Positions 8,743 to 14,586 are shown, numbered from the stretch's first letter. The stretch is 18,847 nt of DNA from DASZCR01 sp035942915 (GCA_035942915.1 DASZCR010000161.1:1-18847); one strand, 5' to 3'. Numbers and translations: made by a program. Notes: generated from the letters alone by a model not told the origin.

Positions 8743-9036
8743 GTGGGCGGGGCGTCTCCCTCGACGGGTCGGCCGCGATTTCGGCTGCCGTCCCTTCCCG
8801 CCGAAGACTCTAAATTTGACTTATCCGCTTTGTGACCACAAGATATAGTGTAGCAAAGTCAACTTATAATTGTTAGCGGTCACGGACGCAGCGCGCGGTA
8901 ATCGGCGCGTAAACGCCAAATTATTTACAGAGGGAACTTTAGCGCCCCAGGCATCGTAATCGGCGTTGGACAAGGGGGTTTCGACCTTGCCGCCCGTAGA
9001 ATAACGCGTGGCGGAGAAACGGGAAGGGCGCTTGCG
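8743..9036. promoter_or_regulatory. Divergent promoter region between the YbhN-like gene and the sigma operon
   Basis: 294 bases with an AT-rich core (8811-8875) that is out of character for the window. It holds TTGACTT (8816-8822) facing its complement AAGTCAA (8856-8862), a palindrome TTGTG-AC-CACAA (8830-8841) between them, and a perfect TATAAT on plus (8865-8870) without a good -35. On minus, TTGTGG (8841-8836) and TCAAAT are 16 nt apart and could serve the YbhN-like gene. A direct repeat GTAATCGGCG occurs at 8898-8907 and 8956-8965. Confidence 0.45.
8933..8958 (+). promoter_or_regulatory. ECF-type promoter candidate upstream of the sigma gene
   Basis: GGAAC (8933-8937, in GGGAACTTT), 17 nt, then CGTA (8955-8958). 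This is the general shape of ECF promoters (an AAC-containing -35 about 16-17 nt from a CGT-type -10; GGAACTT is the RpoE-type -35). Its place about 80 nt before an ECF sigma gene suggests autoregulation. The pattern is seen; the function is inferred. Confidence 0.5.
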
Positions 9037-9639
9037 GTGGGAGCAGCGAAAGCGGTGAGTGTCGGCGAAGGCTCGGAGCTTGTCAGAAGGTGTCGCGCCG
9101 GAGACGGCGCGGCGTGGGAGGAGATTGTCTCAACCTTCTCGCGCCGCATCTACAATCTGGCCTATCGCTTCACCTCGCGCGCCGACGCGGCGGAGGATTT
9201 GACGCAGGAGGTTTTCGTCCGCGTCTACCGCTCGCTCGAACAGTACGACCCGAAACAGGGCGACTTGCAGAACTGGCTGATGCGCCTCGCCCGTAATTTG
9301 ATTATTGACGACTACCGACGCCGCCAGCGTGCCCCGCAGGATTCGCACGCCGAAGACCTCGAAGGGCATACCTACCATTTGCGTGCCGCCGGTGGGTCGC
9401 CGCAGAGGGAGTTGGAGCGGCGCGAGCTGGGCGCGCAGGTGCAGGCAGGCATCGACAAACTGCCGCCCGACCTGCGGACATGCGTCATCCTGCGCGACAT
9501 CGAGGAGTTGAGTTATCAGGAGATAGTTGACCTCCTGAAGATTCCCGAAGGAACGGTCAAGTCGCGCATCAATCGCGGGCGTATCGAGTTGGCGAAGATA
9601 CTGCGCCGCATGAGAGTCGTTGCCATGAGCGACGTCTGA
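9037..9639 (+). CDS. ECF RNA polymerase sigma factor (RpoE/SigW-like)
   Basis: 200-residue sigma-70 family ECF sigma factor. Region 2 (about 26-97) shows WEEIVSTFSRRIYNLAYRFT, the AEDLTQEVFVRVYRSLEQYD core-binding/-10 segment and WLMRLARNLIIDDYRRRQR. A variable linker (about 98-130) leads to region 4 (about 132-190), with LPPDLRTCVILRDIEELSYQ and the -35-reading helix-turn-helix EIVDLLKIPEGTVKSRINRG. Start GTG at 9037 has GGAAGGG 8 nt upstream; GTG at 9055 is a weaker alternative. The next gene, 36 nt downstream, is a membrane zinc-binding anti-sigma candidate, the usual partner in an operon with an envelope-stress ECF factor. An ECF-like promoter motif lies upstream. The regulon is unknown. 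Confidence 0.95.
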   Translation: MGAAKAVSVGEGSELVRRCRAGDGAAWEEIVSTFSRRIYNLAYRFTSRADAAEDLTQEVFVRVYRSLEQYDPKQGDLQNWLMRLARNLIIDDYRRRQRAPQDSHAEDLEGHTYHLRAAGGSPQRELERRELGAQVQAGIDKLPPDLRTCVILRDIEELSYQEIVDLLKIPEGTVKSRINRGRIELAKILRRMRVVAMSDV

Positions 9640-9675
9640 GATTGTAAGGAGTCGAAGGGTGAAGCGAGAATAGTT

Positions 9676-10542
9676 ATGCTGTGTTCAGAGTTTGAAGACC
9701 GGCTGACGGATTATCTCGACGGGGCACTGGCGAGCGAGGCGCAACGCGCTTTCGCCGAGCATGCCCTGCGTTGCCCCGTCTGCCACGAGCTTTTGAGCGA
9801 GGTGAAAAACACCATCGTCGAGTGCCGCGCCGACGTGCCCCCCGCACCCTCGGTCGGCCTCGAAGCGCGCATCATGCTCAAGACCGCGCCGGAGACGGCG
9901 ATGAGTTGCGAAGAGTTCGAGGAGCACCTGACGGACTACCTCGACGGATTTCTTCCGGCCACGCTCTTCCACCGTTGGGAGCGCCACGCAGCGCTCTGCG
10001 AGCGTTGCACCGAACTGCCCGGTCAGGTCGTCCGCTCCATCGGCGCTTGCTACTCCTACATCAGCGAAGAACGTCCCGTTCCCGCAGGACTCCACGCACG
10101 GATTTTGCAAGCCACACTCGGTACGACTGAGGCTGAGCGCGTCCGTGCTCCCTTTGCCGCGCGCCTCGCCGAGTGGATGCGGGGCTGGCTCGACGCGGTC
10201 GTCGCCCCGCAGTTCGCTACCGTCGCGACGATGGTCTTAATCGCCGTCCTCGTCGGCACGAGCACGCTCTCCGACGACGGCTCCATCGGCGGCATGTATC
10301 GCGCCTCGCTCCGACTCGCCGCCCAAACCTATCAGCACGGCGCTTCGACGGCGACGAAGGCCGCGCAGTCCGACGACCTCAAGCGCGTCGCCGAGAGCCT
10401 TGAGAATCTCGTCGGGCAGCCGACGCCGCAGGCCGCGACGACTGCCGTCGGCACAGACCAGAAGCCCGCCGAGTCGAACGAGCAGACGAAACCGGCAGAA
10501 GGCGGACAGCCGCCGCAAGAGGGCGAACAGAAAGACCGTTAA
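9676..10542 (+). CDS. Membrane anti-sigma factor with two tandem zinc-binding (ZAS-like) domains
   Basis: 288 residues, probably the anti-sigma partner of the preceding sigma factor. Two homologous N-terminal units each show CxEF, LTDYLDG and H-x3-C-x2-C: unit 1 has C3, H29, C33, C36; unit 2 has C78, H104, C108, C111. The C-to-H spacing is 26 residues in both, so each looks like a zinc anti-sigma (ZAS) fold with Cys as first ligand. One membrane segment follows (about 180-197, FATVATMVLIAVLVGTST), preceded by an amphipathic WMRGWLDAVV stretch. The outer part (about 198-288) is soluble, ending in a low-complexity Gln/Pro/Glu/Lys tail. The usual layout has one ZAS domain; the duplication is unusual. 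ATG at 9676 is the only reasonable start; its Shine-Dalgarno is weak, which fits coupling to the sigma gene. Partner binding is inferred from context. Confidence 0.85.
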   Translation: MLCSEFEDRLTDYLDGALASEAQRAFAEHALRCPVCHELLSEVKNTIVECRADVPPAPSVGLEARIMLKTAPETAMSCEEFEEHLTDYLDGFLPATLFHRWERHAALCERCTELPGQVVRSIGACYSYISEERPVPAGLHARILQATLGTTEAERVRAPFAARLAEWMRGWLDAVVAPQFATVATMVLIAVLVGTSTLSDDGSIGGMYRASLRLAAQTYQHGASTATKAAQSDDLKRVAESLENLVGQPTPQAATTAVGTDQKPAESNEQTKPAEGGQPPQEGEQKDR

Positions 10543-10619
10543 CAGCAGCGTGGCCGCGTTTTCGCAACCGATTTTCGGCCGTGAACTGACAAGGTCAGAG
10601 GGGTTTTAGAATTAAGTTG

Positions 10620-11408
10620 ATGAATTGTGCATATCACATGATGAATCGCGCCGTCGTGCAGTGCAGCCGCTGCGCGCGCGCTCTGTGCCCGGCCTGCGAC
10701 CATCGCATACGCGGCTTCCCTTACTGTCAGGATTGCATCGTCGCCGGAGTCGAATTACTGCAACAGCAACAGCACGCGCGGCCGGGCGCGACGCCCGTCC
10801 TGCGGCGCAAGACTTCGCCCTTCGTCGCCGTCCTTTTGTCCTTCATCGTGCCGGGACTCGGCGCGGCCTACAACGGCCAAACCTCGAAGGCGCTTGTTCA
10901 CTTCACGATTTTCGCCAGCCTCTTCCAGATGGCAACCGTCACCGATGGAACGGCCTTCTTCGTTCTCGGCGTCGTCGGCGCGTGGCTCTTCGCGGCCGTC
11001 GATGCGGCGCGCACAGCGCAACTGATTCGCTCCGGCCTCGCGCCCGACGCCGAATCCGATGCCATCGCACGCCGTCTCTACGGAAACCCTCTGGCGTGGG
11101 CGATTCTGCTCATCACGCTCGGCACAGTCTTCCTGCTGCACACGCTCTTTAACGTCCGTCTCCCCGTCCGACAGTTTCTCCCCGTCGTGCTCGTGCTCCT
11201 CGGCGCTTACATGCTGTTCGACTACCTGCGCACGCGCCGCCGCCGCGACCTCGGCAGTTTCGACTTCGTGCGCCAGCCGCCCTCTGTTGTCGGTTCGACA
11301 GGCGCGCTTCCCGGCGACGCCGCTGTGACCCGCTTCGGCACGGGCGAGTTGATGACGCATGTCTCCGAGCGCGCGCAGCATGTCTGGCCGGTTGAGCCAC
11401 GAACGTAA
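10620..11408 (+). CDS. B-box-type zinc-finger membrane protein
   Basis: 262 residues with an N-terminal zinc finger of eight ligands: C3, H6, C15, C18, C23, C26, C36, C39 (NCAYH, QCSRC, LCPAC, YCQDC), the spacing of a cross-brace B-box-like finger binding two zinc ions. After a Gln-rich linker comes a TM2-like hairpin (about 67-130) with SFIVPGLGAAYNGQTSKAL, then two further membrane segments (about 158-178 and 186-205) and a soluble tail. Such B-box/TM proteins are frequent in Acidobacteria and Myxococcota, but their function is not known; the finger is probably a protein-interaction module on the cytoplasmic face. I use ATG 10620, which keeps the first Cys-His pair; an in-frame TTG at 10617 adds one residue. 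It follows the anti-sigma gene by 77 nt and may be co-transcribed with it. Confidence 0.8.
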   Translation: MNCAYHMMNRAVVQCSRCARALCPACDHRIRGFPYCQDCIVAGVELLQQQQHARPGATPVLRRKTSPFVAVLLSFIVPGLGAAYNGQTSKALVHFTIFASLFQMATVTDGTAFFVLGVVGAWLFAAVDAARTAQLIRSGLAPDAESDAIARRLYGNPLAWAILLITLGTVFLLHTLFNVRLPVRQFLPVVLVLLGAYMLFDYLRTRRRRDLGSFDFVRQPPSVVGSTGALPGDAAVTRFGTGELMTHVSERAQHVWPVEPRT

Positions 11409-11432
11409 GCGGTTTTTGAAAGCCTCGCAGTT

Positions 11433-11441
11433 TGTTATGAT
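11433..11441 (+). promoter_or_regulatory. Extended -10 promoter candidate for the small membrane protein
   Basis: TGTTATGAT (11433-11441) is an extended -10 (TGn before TATGAT). A -35-like TTGAAA lies 14 nt upstream, which is too close, so only the extended -10 supports it. It would give a leader of about 50 nt to the next gene. Confidence 0.35.
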
Positions 11442-11501
11442 GGTTGGGGACGAGGCCGCGCGCTTCGACGAACAAGAGAAGTACAAGGAGATTCATAAAT
11501 C

Positions 11502-11720
11502 ATGTCAGCATTCATCGCAGCGGCCGGACGTTTCGGCGGAATCGCGGCCATCATCCTGCTCGTCATCGCGCTCCTCAAACAACTAATCGCGTTCGTCGGC
11601 TTCCTGATGATTGCCCTGAAAGTCATCATCGTGCTGGTCTTCATCGCCCTGCTGCTCGTCGTCGTGACGATGATGATGCGCGGGCGCAGGGAGCGCCGAC
11701 GCGAAGCCGAAGAGCTCTAA
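11502..11720 (+). CDS. Small two-segment hydrophobic membrane protein
   Basis: 72 residues. I do not recognise a family. Residues 11-58 are almost wholly hydrophobic, with one polar break (KQ near 26-27), so one long or two short membrane segments are likely. The C-terminus is strongly charged (RGRRERRREAEEL), probably cytoplasmic by the positive-inside rule. AAGGAG lies 11 nt before ATG 11502 and an extended -10 lies about 65 nt upstream, which supports expression. It lies between the B-box protein and the M23 peptidase on the same strand. Function unknown. Confidence 0.7.
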   Translation: MSAFIAAAGRFGGIAAIILLVIALLKQLIAFVGFLMIALKVIIVLVFIALLLVVVTMMMRGRRERRREAEEL

Positions 11721-12143
11721 ACCGACCGGAGCCGGCAATCCAACCTACATCGCAGAGCCGAACGGGGGCTTGCCCGACGCGCGACCTAGAGAGCGCCCGT
11801 CGAGCGCGCCCTTCGTCGTCTCCGCGCCACCTCCCATATCGCCTCGCGGAGACTACTGACACGTCTGCTGCGCGTTTGCAATCTCCGACCCCGTGTGTTA
11901 GGGTTTTGCCCCTTGAGTGCGGCTTGAGTGACTTTTTCCCGTCTGCGGTACTACGCTCATAGTGACGGGCCTCGTGTCCGGGCGCACCTTTCTGGCAGGT
12001 TCACACATTAAGTAAGAACCGACAACTCGAACTTTTTGCACTCGTCAAGCCCTCTTTCGGCAGACAGTGCCTTTCGCGTTCATCCGTGCGAGGAATGCCC
12101 CCATCAGGCCGACACGGACGGAGCGCCCAAGGAGCACACTCCG
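11721..12143 (+). other. Long intergenic region before the M23 peptidase gene
   Basis: About 420 bases with no convincing gene. It contains a direct repeat CTTGAGTG at 11912-11919 and 11923-11930 (11 nt apart, about one helical turn), whose TTGAGT could act as a -35, but no good -10 follows at 17 nt. The M23 reading frame is open back to 12036, but that stretch (HSSSPLSADSAFRVHP) does not look like protein. No tRNA or strong terminator was seen. Confidence 0.5.
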
Positions 12144-13004
12144 ATGAAAAAAGACGAGCGTCTTTACGCTTTTATCGTCGCTCATACCTCGCGCTCGCGT
12201 TCCCGCATCCGCCGCTTCTCGATTCATCGACGCTGGCTCAAACTCTCAGGTTTCTGCGCCCTCATCCTCTGCGGCGCGGCCGTCTATGGCTTCTACGGCC
12301 TCGCACAGCAGGTTGCGCATCTGCGCGTGGAGCGCGAAAACAACCGTCTGCGCGAGGAGAATCAGCGGCAACGCCAGCAACTCGAACAGCTTGAAAACCG
12401 CGTCGACCGCATCGAAGACGCTTCCCGTCGGCTCTCGGAAATCTCCGGCGAGGGGCGCGACGAAGCGTCCACCGGCACGGATGCGCACGGCGCAGGCGGC
12501 CCCTTCGTCGAGTTGGACGAGGCGGCCGTCGCGGCACTCGCACGGCGCGCGGCGCACCTCGAAGAGAAGATGCGCCAGTTTGCCGACGCCCTGCGCGAGC
12601 GCGCGCACATGCCTTCCATCTGGCCGGTTGAAGGCGAGTTGACAGACAACTTCGGCGCGCGCCGCAACCCCTTCGGCGGCGGCTCCTCGGAATTTCACTC
12701 CGGTCTGGACATTGCGACCGCATGGGGCACGCCCGTCGTCGCAACCGGCAACGGACGCGTCACATTCGCCGGGTCGCAGAGCGGTTACGGCAACGTCGTC
12801 TACCTCGACCATGGCAACGGACTGACGACCCGCTACGGCCATCTCTCGAAGATTGAAGTCTCTGAAGGTCAAGAACTTAAGAGGGGCGAGGCGGTGGGGC
12901 GCGTGGGCTCGACGGGACGCTCGACGGGGCCGCACCTCCACTACGAAGTGAGAATCAACGAGACGGCCGTGAGCCCGCGCCGATACCTGCCCGAAATCGA
13001 ATAA
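12144..13004 (+). CDS. Membrane-anchored M23 (LytM/NlpD-type) peptidoglycan endopeptidase
   Basis: 286 residues. A short basic cytoplasmic N-terminus (RSRSRIRRFSIHRRW) leads to one membrane segment (about 33-53), a coiled coil (about 56-100, NNRLREENQRQRQQLEQLEN), and a C-terminal LytM domain (about 160-286). The zinc and catalytic residues are all present: H185 and D189 in HSGLDIATAWGTP, H233 in TRYGHLSKI, H264 and H266 in GPHLHYEVR. It is therefore likely an active metallo-endopeptidase cutting cross-linked stem peptides in the periplasm, rather than a degenerate EnvC-like activator. Start ATG 12144 has AAGGAG 9 nt upstream and begins MKKDERLYAFIVAHTSRS, as in related proteins. It is monocistronic or last in its unit; a new promoter follows. 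Confidence 0.93.
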   Translation: MKKDERLYAFIVAHTSRSRSRIRRFSIHRRWLKLSGFCALILCGAAVYGFYGLAQQVAHLRVERENNRLREENQRQRQQLEQLENRVDRIEDASRRLSEISGEGRDEASTGTDAHGAGGPFVELDEAAVAALARRAAHLEEKMRQFADALRERAHMPSIWPVEGELTDNFGARRNPFGGGSSEFHSGLDIATAWGTPVVATGNGRVTFAGSQSGYGNVVYLDHGNGLTTRYGHLSKIEVSEGQELKRGEAVGRVGSTGRSTGPHLHYEVRINETAVSPRRYLPEIE

Positions 13005-13029
13005 GTTCAACGGACGGCGCATTTTGTGC

Positions 13030-13059
13030 TTGACAGCCCCGCAAGGCTTAGCTTAGTAT
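13030..13059 (+). promoter_or_regulatory. Sigma-70 promoter upstream of the csp leader / candidate small RNA
   Basis: TTGACA (13030-13035), 18 nt, TAGTAT (13054-13059). The -35 is perfect and the -10 matches 4 of 6. It is the best vegetative promoter in the window. The start would be near 13066, about 290 nt before csp and 150 nt before the terminator at 13159-13214. Confidence 0.7.
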
Positions 13060-13065
13060 GCGCCG

Positions 13066-13214
13066 CGTTTAGACGGGCGGGAGCAGCTTTTAAACTCGTC
13101 CACACGTTAGGTTTAGCTAGTTCTACAGTAATGAGTTGTAAGTTGTCCCCGTCCTAGTCCGTGTCTGGTGAGCAAGCCGCCGCAAGGCGAACGTCACCAA
13201 GCACGGGCTTTTTT
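13066..13214 (+). ncRNA. Candidate structured RNA: attenuated csp leader or independent small RNA
   Basis: The segment from the predicted start to the T-run folds into nested stems. GACGGG (13072-13077) pairs with CCCGTC (13148-13153). AACTCGT (13093-13099) pairs with ATGAGTT (13131-13137, one G-U). The terminator hairpin follows. No reading frame with a ribosome site is seen in it. I do not recognise it as 6S, SRP, tmRNA or a known riboswitch. The boundaries are inferred from the promoter and terminator. It could be the 5' part of the csp messenger with regulated read-through, or a free RNA of about 150 nt. Confidence 0.5.
13159..13214 (+). terminator. Strong intrinsic terminator/attenuator inside the csp upstream region
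   Basis: CCGTG (13159-13163) pairs with CACGG (13202-13206). TGGTGA (13166-13171) pairs with TCACCA (13194-13199). CGCC (13178-13181) pairs with GGCG (13186-13189) on a GCAA (GNRA) tetraloop. An internal loop (13172-13177 against 13190-13193) interrupts it. TTTTTT (13209-13214) follows two bases after the stem. Confidence 0.8.
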
Positions 13215-13232
13215 GTTTGTCCGCCGACAGGG

Positions 13233-13254
13233 GCGCACGACTTCGGTCGCGCGC
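13233..13254 (+). other. UUCG-tetraloop hairpin in the csp leader
   Basis: GCGC (13233-13236), A, CGAC (13238-13241), TTCG loop, GTCG (13246-13249), C, GCGC (13251-13254). The C(UUCG)G cap is an especially stable RNA tetraloop; the stem has one A-C mismatch. It lies between the attenuator and the csp ribosome site. Confidence 0.55.
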
Positions 13255-13328
13255 ACCGGCTCTATCAAGCAACACTTCCGGGCGTTCACAGAAGATCACT
13301 CAAGATGGTCTCCCCGCGCCCTTTTCAC

Positions 13329-13348
13329 CGAATCGTTAGGAGGATTCG
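13329..13348 (+). promoter_or_regulatory. Hairpin presenting the csp Shine-Dalgarno in its loop
   Basis: CGAATC (13329-13334) pairs with GATTCG (13343-13348); the 8-nt loop is GTTAGGAG, so AGGAGG (13338-13343) is almost wholly in the loop. ATG 13355 follows 11 nt after the Shine-Dalgarno. This could keep the ribosome site open or tune it with temperature; the effect is inferred. Confidence 0.55.
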
Positions 13349-13354
13349 TCTGCT

Positions 13355-13561
13355 ATGCCTAGAATTACCGGTAAGGTCAAGTGGTTCAACAACGCGAAGG
13401 GCTACGGCTTCATCGAGCAGCCCGGCTCTTCGGACATCTTCGTTCACTACAGCGCCATTCAGGGCGACGGCTTCAAGACTTTGGAAGAAGGCCAGACGGT
13501 CGAATTTGAAGTTACGCAGGGGCCTAAGGGTCCGCAGGCCGAAAAAGTGACCAAGGTGTAA
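13355..13561 (+). CDS. csp: Cold-shock domain protein (CspA family)
   Basis: 68-residue single cold-shock domain, an OB-fold that binds single-stranded RNA/DNA and melts RNA structure. RNP1 KGYGFIEQ (about 15-22) and RNP2 DIFVHYSAI (about 27-35) are intact, with the surface aromatics W10, F11, F19, F29 and H31 typical of CspA. The usual family length is 65-70 residues. Start ATG 13355 has AGGAGG 11 nt upstream. The gene has a long leader with an attenuator-like hairpin, a UUCG hairpin and a Shine-Dalgarno hairpin, which fits post-transcriptional control as known for cspA. A strong terminator follows about 120 nt downstream. Whether it is cold-induced cannot be read from the sequence. Confidence 0.97.
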   Translation: MPRITGKVKWFNNAKGYGFIEQPGSSDIFVHYSAIQGDGFKTLEEGQTVEFEVTQGPKGPQAEKVTKV

Positions 13562-13680
13562 ATCTCCCCAAGCAAAGCTTTCGTTAGAAGGCCACTGACC
13601 GCTCGCCGGACTTGCCAAAGAGCCGGTAAGCGCACTTCAAGAAGCAAGGCACTCGAAGAAAGCGTAGACAAGAGCAGTAA

Positions 13681-13730
13681 AAACTCCGGGCGCGATTCGT
13701 TTCTGACGAACCGCGCCCGGAGTTTTTTAT
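13681..13730. terminator. Bidirectional intrinsic terminator between csp and the MXAN_5187-like gene
   Basis: A perfect 14-bp stem (13681-13694 with 13712-13725; arm AAACTCCGGGCGCG) is extended by TTCGT/ACGAA (13696-13700/13706-13710) after a one-base mismatch, closing on a TTCTG loop. TTTTTT follows on plus, and the A-run at 13679-13683 gives TTTTT on minus. It therefore serves both convergent genes. Confidence 0.9.
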
Positions 13731-13753
13731 CGCTCTCGGAACTCTACTCTTTT

Positions 13754-14410
13754 TTACTTGTCGGCTTTGGCCTTGAAGCTCACGCGGCCGTCCTGCACGT
13801 CAACGCTGAAGTGTACGCGTTCACAGTTGAGCCGTTCTTTGAGGGCATCCGTCTTGGAGGCAATCATGCGATGAAAGCGCGGGAAGGAGAGGTCGTCTGT
13901 GGGCTCGCCGCAGCGCCGTTTGGCTTCGACGAGCGTCTCGAACAACTGCTTGACGGTCTTCACGTCGTTATGCACGTCGGCGCAGACGAAGGCGCGCGGC
14001 TCATGTACGGACTCGGCCGAATTGGCCTCGACCTGTGCGGCCAAGCGCGCGGCCGAAGCGGCGTCGCGGCCTTCCTCGCGCCCCTGCATGGTGCGCCGCC
14101 AGAGTTGCAGGAAGGAGGTGTAGCGCGCCGTCAGAGCGTTGTAGCGATAACGCTGCGCGAAGTTGAGCGTGCGGTCGTCTGCGAGCCGCTTGATGAGAGT
14201 TTCGACGCGCCCCTTCGTGTCGTAGGGCGGACGCTTGGCCGCGCCGTTGAAGTAGATGTCAAATTCCACCTTGAGACGGCGGATGTCCTCTTCGAGCCGG
14301 CCTAGTTGCTCATCAATCGTCGGCTGCTCGTCGCGTATGACGAGTCGCTTCTGGTTCTGCTGCTCCCGCTGATTGACGCGGCGAGCGAACTTGTTCTCTC
14401 GGATGGGCAC
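13754..14410 (-). CDS. Conserved protein, MXAN_5187 C-terminal-domain-like, unknown function
   Basis: 218 residues, soluble, no signal peptide. I recognise it as resembling a conserved family of delta-proteobacteria and Acidobacteria (MXAN_5187 C-terminal type), mainly by the block EEDIRRLKVEFDIYFNGAAK, then RPPYDTKGRVETLIKRLAD and FAQRYRYNALTARYTSFLQL (about 48-110). A predicted helical N-terminus precedes this. After a variable Ala/Glu-rich linker a second conserved-looking part follows (about 150-218), with VKQLFETLVEAKRRCGE and a beta-rich end VHFSVDVQDGRVSFKAK. The family's role is unknown. Start GTG 14410 is chosen because a good promoter (14505-14476) lies just upstream and the frame before it looks non-coding; the frame is open back to 14566. 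Shine-Dalgarno is weak. It converges on csp and diverges from selA. Confidence 0.75.
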   Translation of the reverse strand: MPIRENKFARRVNQREQQNQKRLVIRDEQPTIDEQLGRLEEDIRRLKVEFDIYFNGAAKRPPYDTKGRVETLIKRLADDRTLNFAQRYRYNALTARYTSFLQLWRRTMQGREEGRDAASAARLAAQVEANSAESVHEPRAFVCADVHNDVKTVKQLFETLVEAKRRCGEPTDDLSFPRFHRMIASKTDALKERLNCERVHFSVDVQDGRVSFKAKADK

Positions 14411-14475
14411 GGATTTTCTCGTCTCTCTCAGGTGGGCTGTCGGCGCGCGGGTTCGCGTGCGCCGCTTCTGTATCG

Positions 14476-14505
14476 AGAATAGGCGTTCGGAGTCGCAGGT
14501 GTCAA
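14476..14505 (-). promoter_or_regulatory. Sigma-70 promoter for the MXAN_5187-like gene
   Basis: On minus TTGACA (14505-14500), 18 nt, TATTCT (14481-14476): perfect -35 and 4 of 6 in the -10. The predicted start near 14470 gives a leader of about 60 nt to GTG 14410. Confidence 0.6.
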
Positions 14506-14555
14506 TCATCCATTTCGGAGACTGCGAGACGGGCGCTCGCGTGCGCGGTAGCCAG

Positions 14556-14578
14556 CGCGTGCGCACGCGGCGTAGAAT
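14556..14578 (+). promoter_or_regulatory. Palindrome and -10-like element directly before selA
   Basis: A perfect 14-bp palindrome CGCGTGCGCACGCG (14556-14569) is followed by TAGAAT (14573-14578), which ends 8 nt before the selA ATG. A -10 so close to the start, with no Shine-Dalgarno, suggests a leaderless transcript. No good -35 is seen. Confidence 0.35.
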
Positions 14579-14586
14579 GTTCGGCC

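Noticed and set aside
10586..10606. CTGAC-AAG-GTCAG hairpin followed by GGGGTTTT between the anti-sigma and B-box genes
   Set aside because: The stem is only 5 bp and separated from the short T-run by five bases; too weak to call a terminator.
11996..12143. Upstream extension of the M23 peptidase from 12036
   Set aside because: The extra 36 residues look non-coding, while ATG 12144 has an AAGGAG at ideal distance and the typical N-terminus before the membrane segment.
13066..13214. Identity as 6S RNA, SRP RNA or tmRNA
   Set aside because: No long central-bulge duplex as in 6S, no conserved SRP apical loop, and no tRNA-like ends or tag frame as in tmRNA.
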